Shown here in pieces: positions 17,612 to 27,638 of a DNA stretch of 64,000 nucleotides (position 1 is the stretch's first letter; every line of letters begins with the position of its first letter). The position numbers and the translations under genes were made by a program. The notes beneath the pieces are model-generated. The model did not search any database, was not told the origin of the DNA, and saw only the letters and a list, made by a program, of their open reading frames with translations. The DNA is from Bradyrhizobium jicamae (GTDB lineage: Bacteria; Pseudomonadota; Alphaproteobacteria; Rhizobiales; Xanthobacteraceae), in assembly GCF_001440395.1 (NCBI RefSeq), contig NZ_LLXZ01000191.1:54724-118723 (forward strand). Reading direction: 5' to 3'.

Positions 17612-17628
17612 CGGCTTCATGCTTCCTT

Positions 17629-17794
17629 CACCCGCCCCTTGAGGGGGCGGGTCGTCTCGCATGGCGCGAAGCGCGATGCGAGACGGGGTGGGGTGACAGT
17701 CTCTCAACACGGGCACTGTCAGACGTGGAGAGACCGCCACCCCACCTCGGTTCGCATTCCATGCGAACCGATCCTCCCCCTCCAGGGGAGGATG
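17629..17794. repeat. Long palindromic intergenic repeat, family D (copy 1)
   Basis: The outer arms are CACCCGCCCCTTGAGGGGGC and its relative CCCCCTCCAGGGGAGGATGG; inner arms include GGGGTGGGGTGACAGT against ACCGCCACCCCACC and GTTCGCATTCCATGCGAAC, itself a hairpin. A closely similar element is at 24784. Both copies directly follow the last gene of a plus-strand transcription unit, so a transcript-end role is likely. The remaining 220 bases to the sigma gene hold the inverted repeat at 17873 and presumably the promoter. Confidence 0.85.
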
Positions 17795-17872
17795 GCGCCC
17801 GCCCGGAACAAATCCGCATCTGAAATCTTCCAATTTTCCGCATATTGAAATTACTGGCGTTTTTGGCCCGAA

Positions 17873-17901
17873 TGTTTCGTCGCAGGCCCCACGACGAAAC
17901 A
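17873..17901. promoter_or_regulatory. Perfect inverted repeat upstream of the ECF sigma gene
   Basis: TGTTTCGTCG at 17873-17882 and CGACGAAACA at 17892-17901 are exact 10-base inverted arms around a 9-base spacer, 114 bases before the sigma start codon. The half-site CGACGAAACA recurs at 18704-18713 ahead of the small exported protein gene, and CGAAAC also recurs at several points between 17913 and 17985. This could be an operator or a transcript hairpin; no binding protein can be assigned. Confidence 0.5.
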
Positions 17902-18014
17902 ATTCTCCGCTGCACGAAACCATTTTTCCCTTGTGGTGCAGACATCCCGAAACCGAGCCTAATTAACAATTCTCCTAACGAAACGCCGCCCGGCGTCGGA
18001 ATTGGGAGCCTGTC

Positions 18015-18626
18015 ATGTCGAACGTTATCGCCATCAACGCCGCAGCCAAGAAGTCGATTGCCGCCGCCCGCGCGACATCCGACGAGATGCTGCTGCAGAG
18101 TATTGCCAAGGGCGACCGTACGTCGATGCATGTGCTTTACTCCCGCCATAACGTCCGGGTTTACCGCTTCGTGCTGCGCATGGTGCGCGACACCACGATG
18201 GCGGAAGACCTGGTCAGCCAGGTGTTCCTCGACGTGTGGCGGACCGCCGCCCAGTTCGAGGGCCGCTCGCAGGTTTCGACGTGGCTGCTGTCGATCGCCC
18301 GCTTCAAGGCGCTGACCGCGCTGCGCCAGCGCAAGCATGAGGACATCGAGCAGGAAGACGTGCTCGAGATCGCCGACGAGGCCGACACGCCGGAAGCTTC
18401 GCTCGACCGCAGCAACACCAGCGCGATCCTGCGCGCCTGCGTTGCCAAGCTGTCGCCGGCGCATCGCGAGATCATCAATTTGGTCTATTACCACGAGAAG
18501 TCGGTGGAAGAGGCCGGCGCGATCATCGGCATTCCCCAGAGCACGGTGAAGACCCGGATGTTCTATGCCCGCAAACAATTGGCCGAGTTGCTTAAGGGCG
18601 CCGGCGTCGGCAGCCTCGCGGCGTAA
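18015..18626 (+). CDS. ECF-type RNA polymerase sigma factor
   Basis: A 203-residue sigma-70-family protein with only regions 2 and 4. Region 2 is seen in RVYRFVLRMVRDTTMAEDLV and FLDVWRTAAQFEGRSQVSTW, region 4 in LSPAHREIINLVYYHEKS and the helix-turn-helix IIGIPQSTVKTRMFYARKQL. The ATG at 18015 follows GGGAG. An Ala-rich tail of about 25 residues precedes region 2. No anti-sigma gene is visible on either side, unusual for this class; control may come through the upstream kinase operon or a distant anti-sigma factor. Repeated CGAAAC motifs upstream suggest autoregulation but do not prove it. Confidence 0.92.
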   Translation: MSNVIAINAAAKKSIAAARATSDEMLLQSIAKGDRTSMHVLYSRHNVRVYRFVLRMVRDTTMAEDLVSQVFLDVWRTAAQFEGRSQVSTWLLSIARFKALTALRQRKHEDIEQEDVLEIADEADTPEASLDRSNTSAILRACVAKLSPAHREIINLVYYHEKSVEEAGAIIGIPQSTVKTRMFYARKQLAELLKGAGVGSLAA

Positions 18627-18800
18627 ACCAACGTTATTTCAACAGCTTAGGTTGCCGCCGGGGACGAGAAAACGGGTCGGTTTCGACGGACAAAGATTAC
18701 CTCCGACGAAACAAATGAAACAAATCACGACATTACCCGGAAAAACTCACCCCCTATACCTGACACCAACGCAACGCCAACGCCGAACAGGAGAGCGAAC

Positions 18801-19001
18801 ATGCTGAAGCCGTCCTTCCGCTTTTTCATCGTCCCGCTCGGTGCCGTCGCAACGCTCGCCACGCTTTCGGCTCAGAACGTCACGCCCCGCGCCCAGCGCG
18901 ACAGCGGTTCGACGTTCGTGCGGGAGCAGGTGGTCGATTGCGGCACCAGGAGTCCCAAGGAGATCTGTGTGATCTCCTACGACAGCGAGACCCCTCGCTG
19001 A
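18801..19001 (+). CDS. Small exported protein (hypothetical)
   Basis: An unrecognised 66-residue protein. The N-terminus (KPSFRFFIVPLGAVATLATLSAQN) reads as a signal peptide with likely cleavage near residue 24. The mature part is about 40 residues with two Cys (47 and 56), which could form a disulfide in the periplasm. A good ribosome-binding site, AGGAGAG, lies 6 bases before the ATG. It is separated from the sigma gene by 174 bases that contain CGACGAAACAAATGAAACAA, so it probably has its own promoter and may be a target of that sigma factor. Confidence 0.6.
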   Translation: MLKPSFRFFIVPLGAVATLATLSAQNVTPRAQRDSGSTFVREQVVDCGTRSPKEICVISYDSETPR

Positions 19002-19247
19002 ACTTCCGTCACCTTCCAAGTCCGAGACCCCCAAGCTCTGGACCTCCCAAGTGACCTCCAACGACCCGGCCGGGATGCCCCCCAGCCGGGTCGCTCTGTA
19101 TTTGGGACTCAAGAATTCGCGTTCGCGACACGAAAAAGACGCAACCTGACCGCGAATTTCGATCGTGATTGGCTGGCGCAATCTTGCTTGATCCGCGCGC
19201 TTTGCCGCTTGACGTGACCACGCCGGTTATGATGCTTGCCGCCGGCG

Positions 19248-20201
19248 ATGGACGCTGTGTCAAACGAGAATGAAGTCAGACTGCGCAAGGGCACGACGCT
19301 CAACGAGCGGCTCGTTCTGGCAGGCATTGCCGTAATTTTGTGTTTGATCGCCCTGCCCGGCCTCGCTCACCTTGCAAACGACCAATGGCTCGGCATCGCC
19401 GCCCTCTTTGCGTTGCTGTTCGGGTGTCTTCTGCTGGCTGCCGCGCTGTTTGATCGCAACGTCGTATGGATCATCACGCCAGGCGAAATCCTGATCGGCG
19501 AACAACGTCCGTTCGGGAAGCTGCACCGAAGATTGATCAGGGACGATGAAATATCGAGAATGCGCCTGCGAAAGAGCCTCGGCAAATCCGTGGAGTTCAC
19601 GCTCGTCATCGAAACCCAATCGGAAGATACGCTCACCTCACCCCCGCTGCCCGATATCACCCAGGTACGGAAAACCACCGCGCAGATTGCACGGCTGCTT
19701 CAGTTGCCCGCTCCCGAACTGGCAGAAAATCCGTTCGACGCCGCCAATGCCGCGATACGGTTGGGCAGGCCGATCGGTCCGAAACGCCTCCGGGCATACC
19801 GGGCTCTCATCGTGCTGCTTGCCTGCTCGCTGAGCCTTCCATTCATCTATGCGCTCTGGAGCGGCAAATTGTCCGCGCTTGGAATCGCCGTCTGGTCGCT
19901 CGGCGCGATCCTGGCCTTCGTGCTGATCAGATATCTCTATCGGACCAGTGCATTCTGGATTGTCCGCGACGGCGTCCTCAGGTTTGAACGGCTGTCTTTG
20001 AAGGGCACGACAGACACGGATACGGTCAGGGGTGACGAAGTCGCGCGCATCGACATCGAAAGCGGCGGCCGGCGGGGCAGCCACTACATCATCGCGATCC
20101 GGCTCCGCACCGGCAAGAAGATCCGCAGTCCGGTGCTGGTCGGCAAGGATCAGACCCGCGCCGTGCGCGCCGAGATCATCCGGCGACTGGAATTGAACTG
20201 A
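19248..20201 (+). CDS. Membrane protein with two hydrophobic hairpins (hypothetical)
   Basis: An unrecognised 317-residue protein. Two pairs of membrane helices are visible: VLAGIAVILCLIALPGLA with IAALFALLFGCLLLAAALF, and ALIVLLACSLSLPFIYALW with LGIAVWSLGAILAFVLIRYL. Each pair is followed by a beta-rich cytosolic segment (VVWIITPGEILIGEQRPFGK; SAFWIVRDGVLRFERLSLKG), an arrangement like a duplicated bacterial PH-like module. The start is uncertain: ATG 19248 has a weak ribosome-binding site, and GTG 19257 is also possible. It stands alone between the small exported protein and the oxidase operon. Confidence 0.65.
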   Translation: MDAVSNENEVRLRKGTTLNERLVLAGIAVILCLIALPGLAHLANDQWLGIAALFALLFGCLLLAAALFDRNVVWIITPGEILIGEQRPFGKLHRRLIRDDEISRMRLRKSLGKSVEFTLVIETQSEDTLTSPPLPDITQVRKTTAQIARLLQLPAPELAENPFDAANAAIRLGRPIGPKRLRAYRALIVLLACSLSLPFIYALWSGKLSALGIAVWSLGAILAFVLIRYLYRTSAFWIVRDGVLRFERLSLKGTTDTDTVRGDEVARIDIESGGRRGSHYIIAIRLRTGKKIRSPVLVGKDQTRAVRAEIIRRLELN

Positions 20202-20381
20202 TCGGCGAGCGGACAGGCTTGCAGCCCTGTTCCGCGCGGCATGCAGGCATACACGCCGGTATAGTGTCATCGTCGCATCGGGCGTGATAGGGTACACGCG
20301 TGGTTCGGACGCAATTTCGAAAAACTGCAGTTCCTTTTTCGAAGAAGATCGCTCCGTGCGAAACTGCGACAGGTGGTGCCG

Positions 20382-21791
20382 ATGTTCGAAGGCTGGGATG
20401 CGGTCGTATTGGCCCGGGCGCAGTTTGCTTTCACGATGTCGTTCCACATCATCTTTCCCGCCTTCTCGATCGGGCTTGCCAGTTATCTCGCCGTGCTCGA
20501 AGCGCTGTGGCTTGCGACCGGGCGCGAGGTCTACATCAACCTGTTCCAGTACTGGCTGAAGATCTTTGCCGTCGCCTTCGCCATGGGCGTGGTGTCGGGC
20601 ATCGTGATGTCCTACCAGTTCGGCACCAACTGGTCGACCTTCTCCGACAAGGTCGGCCCGGTGATCGGGCCGCTGATGGCCTATGAGGTGCTGACCGCGT
20701 TCTTCCTCGAAGCGGGCTTCCTCGGCGTGATGCTGTTCGGGCTGAAACGCGTCGGTCCACGACTGCATTTTCTGGCGACGCTGATGGTGGCGATCGGCAC
20801 GCTGATTTCGGCGTTCTGGATTCTCTCCGCCAATTCCTGGATGCAGACGCCGACCGGCCACACCGTCAATGCCGACGGACAGTTCATCGCGGCCGACTGG
20901 CTCAAGGTGATCTTCAATCCGTCGTTCCCCTACCGCCTCGTGCACATGGTGCTGGCGGCATATCTGACCACCGCGCTGGTGGTCGGCGCAGTCGGCGCCT
21001 GGCACCTGCTGCGCGACCGCCACCTCGCCGGCCCGCGGGTGATGTTTTCGATGGCGATGTGGATGGCCACCCTGGTGGCGCCGATCCAGATTTTCGCCGG
21101 CGACCAGCACGGCCTCAACACGCTGGAGCATCAGCCGGTGAAGATCATGGCGATGGAAGGCCATTTCGAGAGTCACAAGCATGGTGCGCCGCTGATCCTG
21201 TTCGGCCTGCCCAACCAGGCCGCCGGCCGCGTCGATTATGCGATCGAGGTGCCGAAACTGGGCTCGGTGATTCTCAAGCATTCGCCGGATGCGCCGATGG
21301 CCGGGCTCGACACCGTGCCGCGCGAGAACTGGCCGCCGGTAGCGATCACGTTCTGGTCGTTCCGGATCATGGTCGGCATGGGACTGCTGATGCTGGCGCT
21401 CGGCATGTTCAGCCTGCTGATGCGGCTGCGCGGCACGCTGTACGATAGCCGACTGCTGCACATGTTCGCGGTCGCGATGGCGCCGGCGGGCTTCATCGCC
21501 GTGCTCGCGGGCTGGATCACCACCGAGGTCGGACGCCAGCCGTTCACGGTCTACGGATTGTTGCGCACGGTTGACTCGGCCTCGCCGCTGGCAGCACCCG
21601 CGGTCGCCTCCTCGCTGATCGCCTTCATCATCGTCTATTTCGTGGTGTTCACGGCCGGCATGATCTATCTGCTGCGGCTGATGGCGGCGCCGCCGCATCC
21701 GGGCGAAGAAGGACCGTCGCACGAGGCGCCGATCCGCACCGCCGGCATCACCCCGGCCGCCGGCGCCGCAGTCGAGGGAGCCGCCCAATGA
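20382..21791 (+). CDS. cydA: bd-type quinol oxidase subunit I (cyanide-insensitive type)
   Basis: A 469-residue integral inner-membrane protein that binds hemes and oxidises quinol, reducing O2 to water. The heme-ligand His lies in FTMSFHIIFPAFSIGLASY; other family marks are FGTNWSTFSDKVGPVIGPLM, FFLEAGFLGVMLFG, ILSANSWMQTPTG and the quinol-loop GDQHGLNTLEHQPVKI. The length and short quinol loop fit the CioA branch more than E. coli CydA. ATG 20382 is preferred over GTG 20373 because of AGGTGG upstream. The gene overlaps subunit II by ATGA. A cioA name would be equally acceptable. Confidence 0.93.
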   Translation: MFEGWDAVVLARAQFAFTMSFHIIFPAFSIGLASYLAVLEALWLATGREVYINLFQYWLKIFAVAFAMGVVSGIVMSYQFGTNWSTFSDKVGPVIGPLMAYEVLTAFFLEAGFLGVMLFGLKRVGPRLHFLATLMVAIGTLISAFWILSANSWMQTPTGHTVNADGQFIAADWLKVIFNPSFPYRLVHMVLAAYLTTALVVGAVGAWHLLRDRHLAGPRVMFSMAMWMATLVAPIQIFAGDQHGLNTLEHQPVKIMAMEGHFESHKHGAPLILFGLPNQAAGRVDYAIEVPKLGSVILKHSPDAPMAGLDTVPRENWPPVAITFWSFRIMVGMGLLMLALGMFSLLMRLRGTLYDSRLLHMFAVAMAPAGFIAVLAGWITTEVGRQPFTVYGLLRTVDSASPLAAPAVASSLIAFIIVYFVVFTAGMIYLLRLMAAPPHPGEEGPSHEAPIRTAGITPAAGAAVEGAAQ

Positions 21792-22795
21792 TTGCGATCG
21801 ACCTCGCCATTGTCTGGGCCTTCATCATCGCCTTTGCCGTGTTCGTCTATGTCGTGATGGACGGCTTCGATCTCGGCCTCGGCATCCTGTTTCCGCTCTT
21901 CCCCGAGAAACACGATCGCGACGTCATCATGAACACCGTCGCCCCGGTGTGGGACGGCAACGAAACCTGGCTGGTGCTCGGCGGCGGCGGCCTGATGGCG
22001 GCGTTTCCGCTCGCCTATGCCGTGCTAATGCCGGCGCTCTATACGCCGATGATCGTGATGCTGCTGGGCCTCGTGTTCCGCGGCGTCGCCTTCGAATTCC
22101 GCTGGCGCACGACCAAGGAACGCAACAAGTGGGACGTCGCGTTTTTCGGCGGATCGATTCTGGCGACGCTGGCGCAAGGCATCGCGCTCGGCGCCATCCT
22201 GCAGGGCGTGCATGTCGAGGGACGGCAGTACGCCGGCGGCTGGTGGGACTGGCTGACGCCGTTCAGCATTCTGACCGGCGTGGCGCTGGTGATCGGTTAT
22301 GCGCTGCTCGGCGCAACGTGGCTCGTCATGAAGACCGAAGGCGAATTGCGCGACCGCGCCTACCATCTGAGCTGGGTATTCCTGCTGGCGATGCTGGGCG
22401 CCATCGCAGCCGTCAGCCTGGCGACGCCGTTCCTGCACGTACAGTACACGGAGCGCTGGTTCGCGTGGCCGAACGTCCTCCTGACCGCGCAGGTGCCGAT
22501 CGCGGTGGCCGTCATCACTGCACTCCTGCTGCGCAGCCTCGCCAAAAAATATGACTACCAGCCGTTCTTTCTGACGCTGGCGTTGTTCGCTCTGTCCTAT
22601 GCCGGCCTTGGCATCAGCATGTTTCCCTACATCGTTCCGCAGAGCATCACGATCTGGCAGGCGGCCGCGCCAACAAACAGCCAGATCTTCATGCTGTTCG
22701 GCGTCGCCGGGCTGATCCCGCTGATCCTCGGCTACACCGCCTGGGCCTATTGGGTATTCCGCGGCAAGGTCAAACCCGGGAGCGGCTACCATTGA
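21788..22795 (+). CDS. cydB: bd-type quinol oxidase subunit II
   Basis: A 335-residue integral membrane partner of subunit I with about eight helices. Typical phrases are AFAVFVYVVMDGFDLGLGIL, NTVAPVWDGNETWLVLGGGG, and RGVAFEFRWR, and near the C-terminus GISMFPYIVPQSITIWQAA. It is translationally coupled to subunit I (ATGA overlap) and to a 43-residue protein at its 3' end (TTGA overlap). Together they form a terminal oxidase that typically supports respiration at low oxygen or in the presence of cyanide or sulfide, which fits the nearby sulfur oxidation genes but is not shown to be linked. Confidence 0.94.
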   Translation: MIAIDLAIVWAFIIAFAVFVYVVMDGFDLGLGILFPLFPEKHDRDVIMNTVAPVWDGNETWLVLGGGGLMAAFPLAYAVLMPALYTPMIVMLLGLVFRGVAFEFRWRTTKERNKWDVAFFGGSILATLAQGIALGAILQGVHVEGRQYAGGWWDWLTPFSILTGVALVIGYALLGATWLVMKTEGELRDRAYHLSWVFLLAMLGAIAAVSLATPFLHVQYTERWFAWPNVLLTAQVPIAVAVITALLLRSLAKKYDYQPFFLTLALFALSYAGLGISMFPYIVPQSITIWQAAAPTNSQIFMLFGVAGLIPLILGYTAWAYWVFRGKVKPGSGYH

Positions 22796-22923
22796 CCCAG
22801 ATCAAGCCAGGCCAGCGCCCATTGACGCAGCGTTTGCTATGGTTCGTGGCCCTGTGGCTTGGCGGCGTCGGCACCGTGATGCTGATTTCGTATGTGCTGC
22901 GGCTGTGGATCGCACCGAAATAG
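22792..22923 (+). CDS. DUF2474/CydX-like small subunit of the bd oxidase
   Basis: A 43-residue protein starting at TTG 22792, whose TTG overlaps the TGA stop of cydB. It has a basic N-terminus (TQIKPGQRPLTQRLL), one membrane helix (WFVALWLGGVGTVMLISYVL) and a short tail ending in APK. This is the pattern of DUF2474/CydX proteins, which bind subunit I near the hemes and stabilise the oxidase. Its size makes it easy to miss in automatic gene calling. No other gene overlaps it. Confidence 0.8.
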   Translation: MTQIKPGQRPLTQRLLWFVALWLGGVGTVMLISYVLRLWIAPK

Positions 22924-23078
22924 GGCAGCCCGAGATCCCATGAATATGGCGACTTGCGGAAATTCAAGATATTTCAGTGGGATGTCCGCCGCATTCGCCC
23001 TAAACTTGCCATCAAGCTAGCCCTGAGTTTTGATGGTTCCTCTTGATTTGGCCAACGCGCCGCTAGGAGAATTCTGCG

Positions 23079-23678
23079 ATGAAAAAATTTCGGCACCTGA
23101 TCTGGATGCTGGTCGCTAGCAGCGGTCTGATCCTCTCGGCCTCGCAGAGCCAGGCACAATTGCGCCAGCCCGATGTCGGCGACCAGCCTGGACTGATCGC
23201 GGACGACTCCGTCGAGCTCGAACCGCAGTTCAGGAAGACGGCGGTGTTCTACCGCACCAACGAAGCGCCGGGCACCATCATCGTCGTCACGGCCGAGCGG
23301 CATCTCTATCTGATCCAGGGCAACGGCCGCGCGCTGCGCTATGGCATCGGTGTCGGCCGCGAGGGATTCCAGTGGCAAGGACTCCAGAACATCACGCGCA
23401 AGGCGGAGTGGCCGGACTGGACGCCGCCGCCGGAGATGATCGCGCGCCAGCCCTATCTGCCGCGCTTCATGGCGGGCGGCCCCGGCAATCCGCTCGGCGC
23501 GCGCGCGATGTATCTCGGCACCACCGTCTACCGCATTCACGGCACCAATCGGCCCGACACGATCGGCACCGCCGTCTCCTCCGGCTGCTTCCGGCTTGTC
23601 AACGCCGACGTCGCCGATCTCTATGAGCGCGTTCCCGTCGGCACCAAGGTGATCATCCGACAGAAGCCCGAGCTTTAA
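23079..23678 (+). CDS. L,D-transpeptidase (YkuD family)
   Basis: A 199-residue periplasmic enzyme that forms 3-3 peptidoglycan cross-links or anchors proteins to the wall. The signal peptide is about residues 1-27 (HLIWMLVASSGLILSASQSQA). The YkuD domain spans about 65-195, with the catalytic motif YRIHGTNRPDTIG followed by SSGCFRLVNADV, where His and Cys are both kept. It stands alone, with its own ribosome-binding site TAGGAGAA. The substrate peptide (tetrapeptide stem) is from family knowledge. Confidence 0.93.
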   Translation: MKKFRHLIWMLVASSGLILSASQSQAQLRQPDVGDQPGLIADDSVELEPQFRKTAVFYRTNEAPGTIIVVTAERHLYLIQGNGRALRYGIGVGREGFQWQGLQNITRKAEWPDWTPPPEMIARQPYLPRFMAGGPGNPLGARAMYLGTTVYRIHGTNRPDTIGTAVSSGCFRLVNADVADLYERVPVGTKVIIRQKPEL

Positions 23679-23736
23679 TTCCTCCGCTGTCTCTCCAGAC
23701 GATCCATTTCCTCCCTGAAAATTGGCGAGTTGAACA

Positions 23737-24777
23737 ATGCTGAAGACATTTCGAGGCGGCCTCCTGATCGGGCTGGCGGTCGCAATCGCAGTCGCGGCCG
23801 CTGCAATCACGTATGAACGTTACGACACCAAGACGCTGAAGCGGACGATCAAGCGCGGCGAAGTGCTGTGCGGCGTCAACAAGGGCCTGCCCGGCTTCTC
23901 GATCCCCGACGACAAGGGCGACTGGACCGGCTTCGACGTCGATTTCTGCCGCGCGGTTGCCGCGGCGATCTTCGACGATCCCAAGAAGGCGAAATTCATG
24001 CCGCTCGACGCCAACGAGCGCTTCAAGGAATTGCAGAGCCGCAAGGTCGACATCCTCTCGCGCAACACGACCTGGAGCATGTCGCGCGAGAGCAACTATG
24101 CGCTCTACTTCCCGGCGGTCGCCTATTATGACGGCCAGGGCTTCATGCTGCCGCGCTCGCGCAACATCGATTCCGCGCTGGACCTCAACAACAGCAAGGT
24201 CTGCGTGCAGGAGGGGACGACCAACCTGCTCAACGTCGCCGACCATTTCCGCGCCAACAACATGAAGTACACGGAAGTGAAGCTCCCCAAGCTGGAGGAC
24301 GTGCTCAAGGCCTATGAAGGTGGCAAGTGCGACACCTTCTCCGCCGACATCTCCCAGCTCTACGCGCTGCGCCTCAATTTGATCCAGCCGAGCGACCACG
24401 TCATTTTGCCCGACGTCATCTCCAAGGAGCCGCTCGCGCCCGTGGTGCGCCAGCGCGACGACGACTGGATGATGATCGTGAAGTGGACGCTGTATGCGAT
24501 GATCAACGCCGAGGAGCTCGGCATCACCTCGAAGAACATCGATGAGGCGCTGAAGTCGAAGAAGCCCGACGTGATGCGGCTGGTCGGCACCGAAGGCGCC
24601 TATGGCGAAGACCTCGGACTCCCCAAGGACTGGGCCGCCCGCATCATCCGCCATGTCGGCAATTACGGCGAGGTCTACGAGCGCAATGTCGGCGAAGGAT
24701 CGAAACTGAAGATCCCGCGCGGCCTGAATTCGCTGTGGAGCAACGGCGGCATCCAGTACGCGCCGCCGATACGGTAG
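23737..24777 (+). CDS. Amino-acid ABC transporter substrate-binding protein (AapJ/BztA-like, orphan)
   Basis: A 346-residue periplasmic binding protein of family 3. The general amino-acid binding family shows in VLCGVNKGLPGFSIPDDKGD, WTGFDVDFCRAVAAAIF and the late RNVGEGSKLKIPRGLNSLW. The N-terminus holds a hydrophobic helix (GLLIGLAVAIAVAAAAITY) that may be uncleaved and anchor the protein. The usual aapQ, aapM and aapP partners are absent; a family D repeat follows immediately. It may feed an Aap transporter encoded elsewhere. Ligand range (broad L-amino acids) is inferred from the family. Confidence 0.9.
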   Translation: MLKTFRGGLLIGLAVAIAVAAAAITYERYDTKTLKRTIKRGEVLCGVNKGLPGFSIPDDKGDWTGFDVDFCRAVAAAIFDDPKKAKFMPLDANERFKELQSRKVDILSRNTTWSMSRESNYALYFPAVAYYDGQGFMLPRSRNIDSALDLNNSKVCVQEGTTNLLNVADHFRANNMKYTEVKLPKLEDVLKAYEGGKCDTFSADISQLYALRLNLIQPSDHVILPDVISKEPLAPVVRQRDDDWMMIVKWTLYAMINAEELGITSKNIDEALKSKKPDVMRLVGTEGAYGEDLGLPKDWAARIIRHVGNYGEVYERNVGEGSKLKIPRGLNSLWSNGGIQYAPPIR

Positions 24778-24783
24778 GTTTCT

Positions 24784-24970
24784 CACCCGCCCCTTGAGGG
24801 GGCGGGTCGGCTCGCGTGGCGCGTAGCGCCATGGGAGACGGGGCGGGGTGACAGACTATCCACGCATGCACTGTTAGACGTGGAGAAACCTTCACCCCAC
24901 CTCGGTTCGCATTACATGCGAACCGATCCACGAGCGAGCTTCGCTCGTCTCGGACCCCTCCAGGGGAGGA
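24784..24970. repeat. Long palindromic intergenic repeat, family D (copy 2)
   Basis: The element has the same outer arms as the copy at 17629 (CACCCGCCCCTTGAGGGGGC at the left, CCCCTCCAGGGGAGGAT at the right) and the same inner GGGGTGACAG and GTTCGCAT...ATGCGAAC blocks. It also has an insertion with ACGAGCGAGCTTCGCTCGT, a small hairpin of its own. It fills most of the interval between the AapJ-like gene and the convergent acyl-CoA dehydrogenase gene. Confidence 0.85.
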
Positions 24971-25000
24971 TAAGATTGCTCCGCGTTGCCTCCATCGTCC

Positions 25001-26140
25001 TCAATAACTCTTCATCCGCGCCAGCTGGTCGGCGTGGTAGTTGCTGTCGCCGAACAATTCCTGGCACACCCGGGCACGCTTCATGAAGAAGCCGATGTCG
25101 AACTGGTCGGTCATGCCCATGCCGCCGTGCATCTGCACGCCTTCCTGCACCGCCAGCGTTGCCGTGGTGCCGGCGCGGGCCTTGGCGACCGCGATCGCAG
25201 CGCCCGCATGATCGAAATCGCCATCCAGCGTCTGCAGCGCCTTCAGCACCGCCGAGCGGGTGATCTCGATGTCGATATAGAGCTGGGCGGCGCGGTGCTG
25301 CAGCGCCTGGAATTCGCCGATCAGCTTGCCGAACTGCTTGCGCTCTTTCAGGTAGGTCACGGTGCGGCCGAACACCTCTTCGCTCAGGCCCACCATTTCG
25401 GAAGCGACCGCACCGCGGCCGATGTTGAGCACGCCGTCCAGCAGTACGCCGCCCTGATCGACCTCGCCGAGCACCTGATCGGCATTGACCTCGACATTGC
25501 TGAATTCGATTCTGGCGGCGTTATGCGCATCGACCATCACCGTGCGTTCGACCGCGACGCCCTTGGCTTTGGGATCGACCAGAAACAGCGTCAGCCCGTT
25601 GCGGTCGCCGGCCGCGCCGCCGGTTCGTGCTGCAACGATGAGAAGGTCGGCAGTGTGGCCGTCGACCACCAGCGCCTTGGCGCCACTGAGCTTGAAACCG
25701 TTGCCGGAGCGCACCGCCTGCAAACCTATCTGCAGCGGACGATGTTTTGTGCCCTCATCGACCGCAAGCGCGGCCAGCAGCGAGCCGTCGGCAATCTTCG
25801 GCAGATGCACCGATTTCTGCGCCTCGCTGCCGCCGCGTGACAGTGCCGACGCCGCCAGCACCGCCGTCGACAAAAATGGCGACGGCATCAAGGTGCGGCC
25901 GATCTCCTCCATCACCACGCCGGCCTCGACATAGCCGAGCCCGCTGCCGCCGAAATTTTCCGGCACCAGCAATCCCGAAAAGCCCATCTCGGCGAACGCC
26001 TTCCAGAGGTCGCGGGAGAAACCCGTTTCATCCTTGCCGTCGCGCAACTGGCGCAGATGCGCCACCGGCGCCTTGTCGCTGATGAGGCCGCGCGCGCTGT
26101 CGCGCAGCATGGATTGTTCTTCGGTGAGGACGAGTGGCAT
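25001..26140 (-). CDS. Acyl-CoA dehydrogenase (possibly non-catalytic partner subunit)
   Basis: A 379-residue flavoprotein of the acyl-CoA dehydrogenase family: FGGSGLGYVEAGVVMEEIGR in the N-terminal helical domain, a beta domain with KLSGAKALVVDGHTADLLIV, and a C-terminal helical domain with ERKQFGKLIGEFQALQHRAA and QMHGGMGMTDQFDIG. The C-terminus does not show the usual EGT-type motif that carries the catalytic Glu in medium-chain enzymes. The ATG at 26140 is preferred because upstream codons are repeat-derived. Together with the dehydrogenase at 26291-27475 it may form a heteromeric enzyme. Substrate is unknown. Confidence 0.88.
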   Translation of the reverse strand: MPLVLTEEQSMLRDSARGLISDKAPVAHLRQLRDGKDETGFSRDLWKAFAEMGFSGLLVPENFGGSGLGYVEAGVVMEEIGRTLMPSPFLSTAVLAASALSRGGSEAQKSVHLPKIADGSLLAALAVDEGTKHRPLQIGLQAVRSGNGFKLSGAKALVVDGHTADLLIVAARTGGAAGDRNGLTLFLVDPKAKGVAVERTVMVDAHNAARIEFSNVEVNADQVLGEVDQGGVLLDGVLNIGRGAVASEMVGLSEEVFGRTVTYLKERKQFGKLIGEFQALQHRAAQLYIDIEITRSAVLKALQTLDGDFDHAGAAIAVAKARAGTTATLAVQEGVQMHGGMGMTDQFDIGFFMKRARVCQELFGDSNYHADQLARMKSY

Positions 26141-26179
26141 TTTAATCCGATCTAACTGTACGAATAACTTTTGGGGTTC

Positions 26180-26281
26180 GTCATTCCGGGGCGCGTCAAA
26201 GACGCGAACTACGATGCGCAATTGCGCATCTGAGAATCTCGAGGTTCCGGGTTCGACGCTTCGCGTCGCCCCGGAACGACG
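26180..26281. repeat. Palindromic intergenic repeat, family G
   Basis: The ends GTCATTCCGGGGCGCGTC and GTCGCCCCGGAACGACG are inverted copies; internal hairpins are GCGTCAAAGACGC, ATGCGCAATTGCGCAT and GACGCTTCGCGTC. The element lies between two same-strand acyl-CoA dehydrogenase genes, so it may reduce or modulate read-through between them. Confidence 0.8.
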
Positions 26282-26290
26282 GGAAGAGGC

Positions 26291-27475
<1,185 letters not shown>

Positions 27476-27638
27476 ATCAGGCGTTTCCATGTGGGAATGT
27501 TTGGAGGTGACCTTAGCCGTCACATCGCGGAATTCAATATATGTCTGATGTCAGCCCATGCAGCGCTGACGGTGGTCACAATGCCCGATCAGGTGTATTC
27601 GCAGAGCTGTAACGCTTGAAAAACAAGAGGAAACGGGC

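Noticed and set aside
19638..21788. A 716-codon open frame on the minus strand opposite the bd oxidase subunit I gene
   Set aside because: It is rich in Arg, His, Gly and Asp with no domain, and lies exactly opposite a clear cydA; high GC at third positions leaves the opposite frame open.
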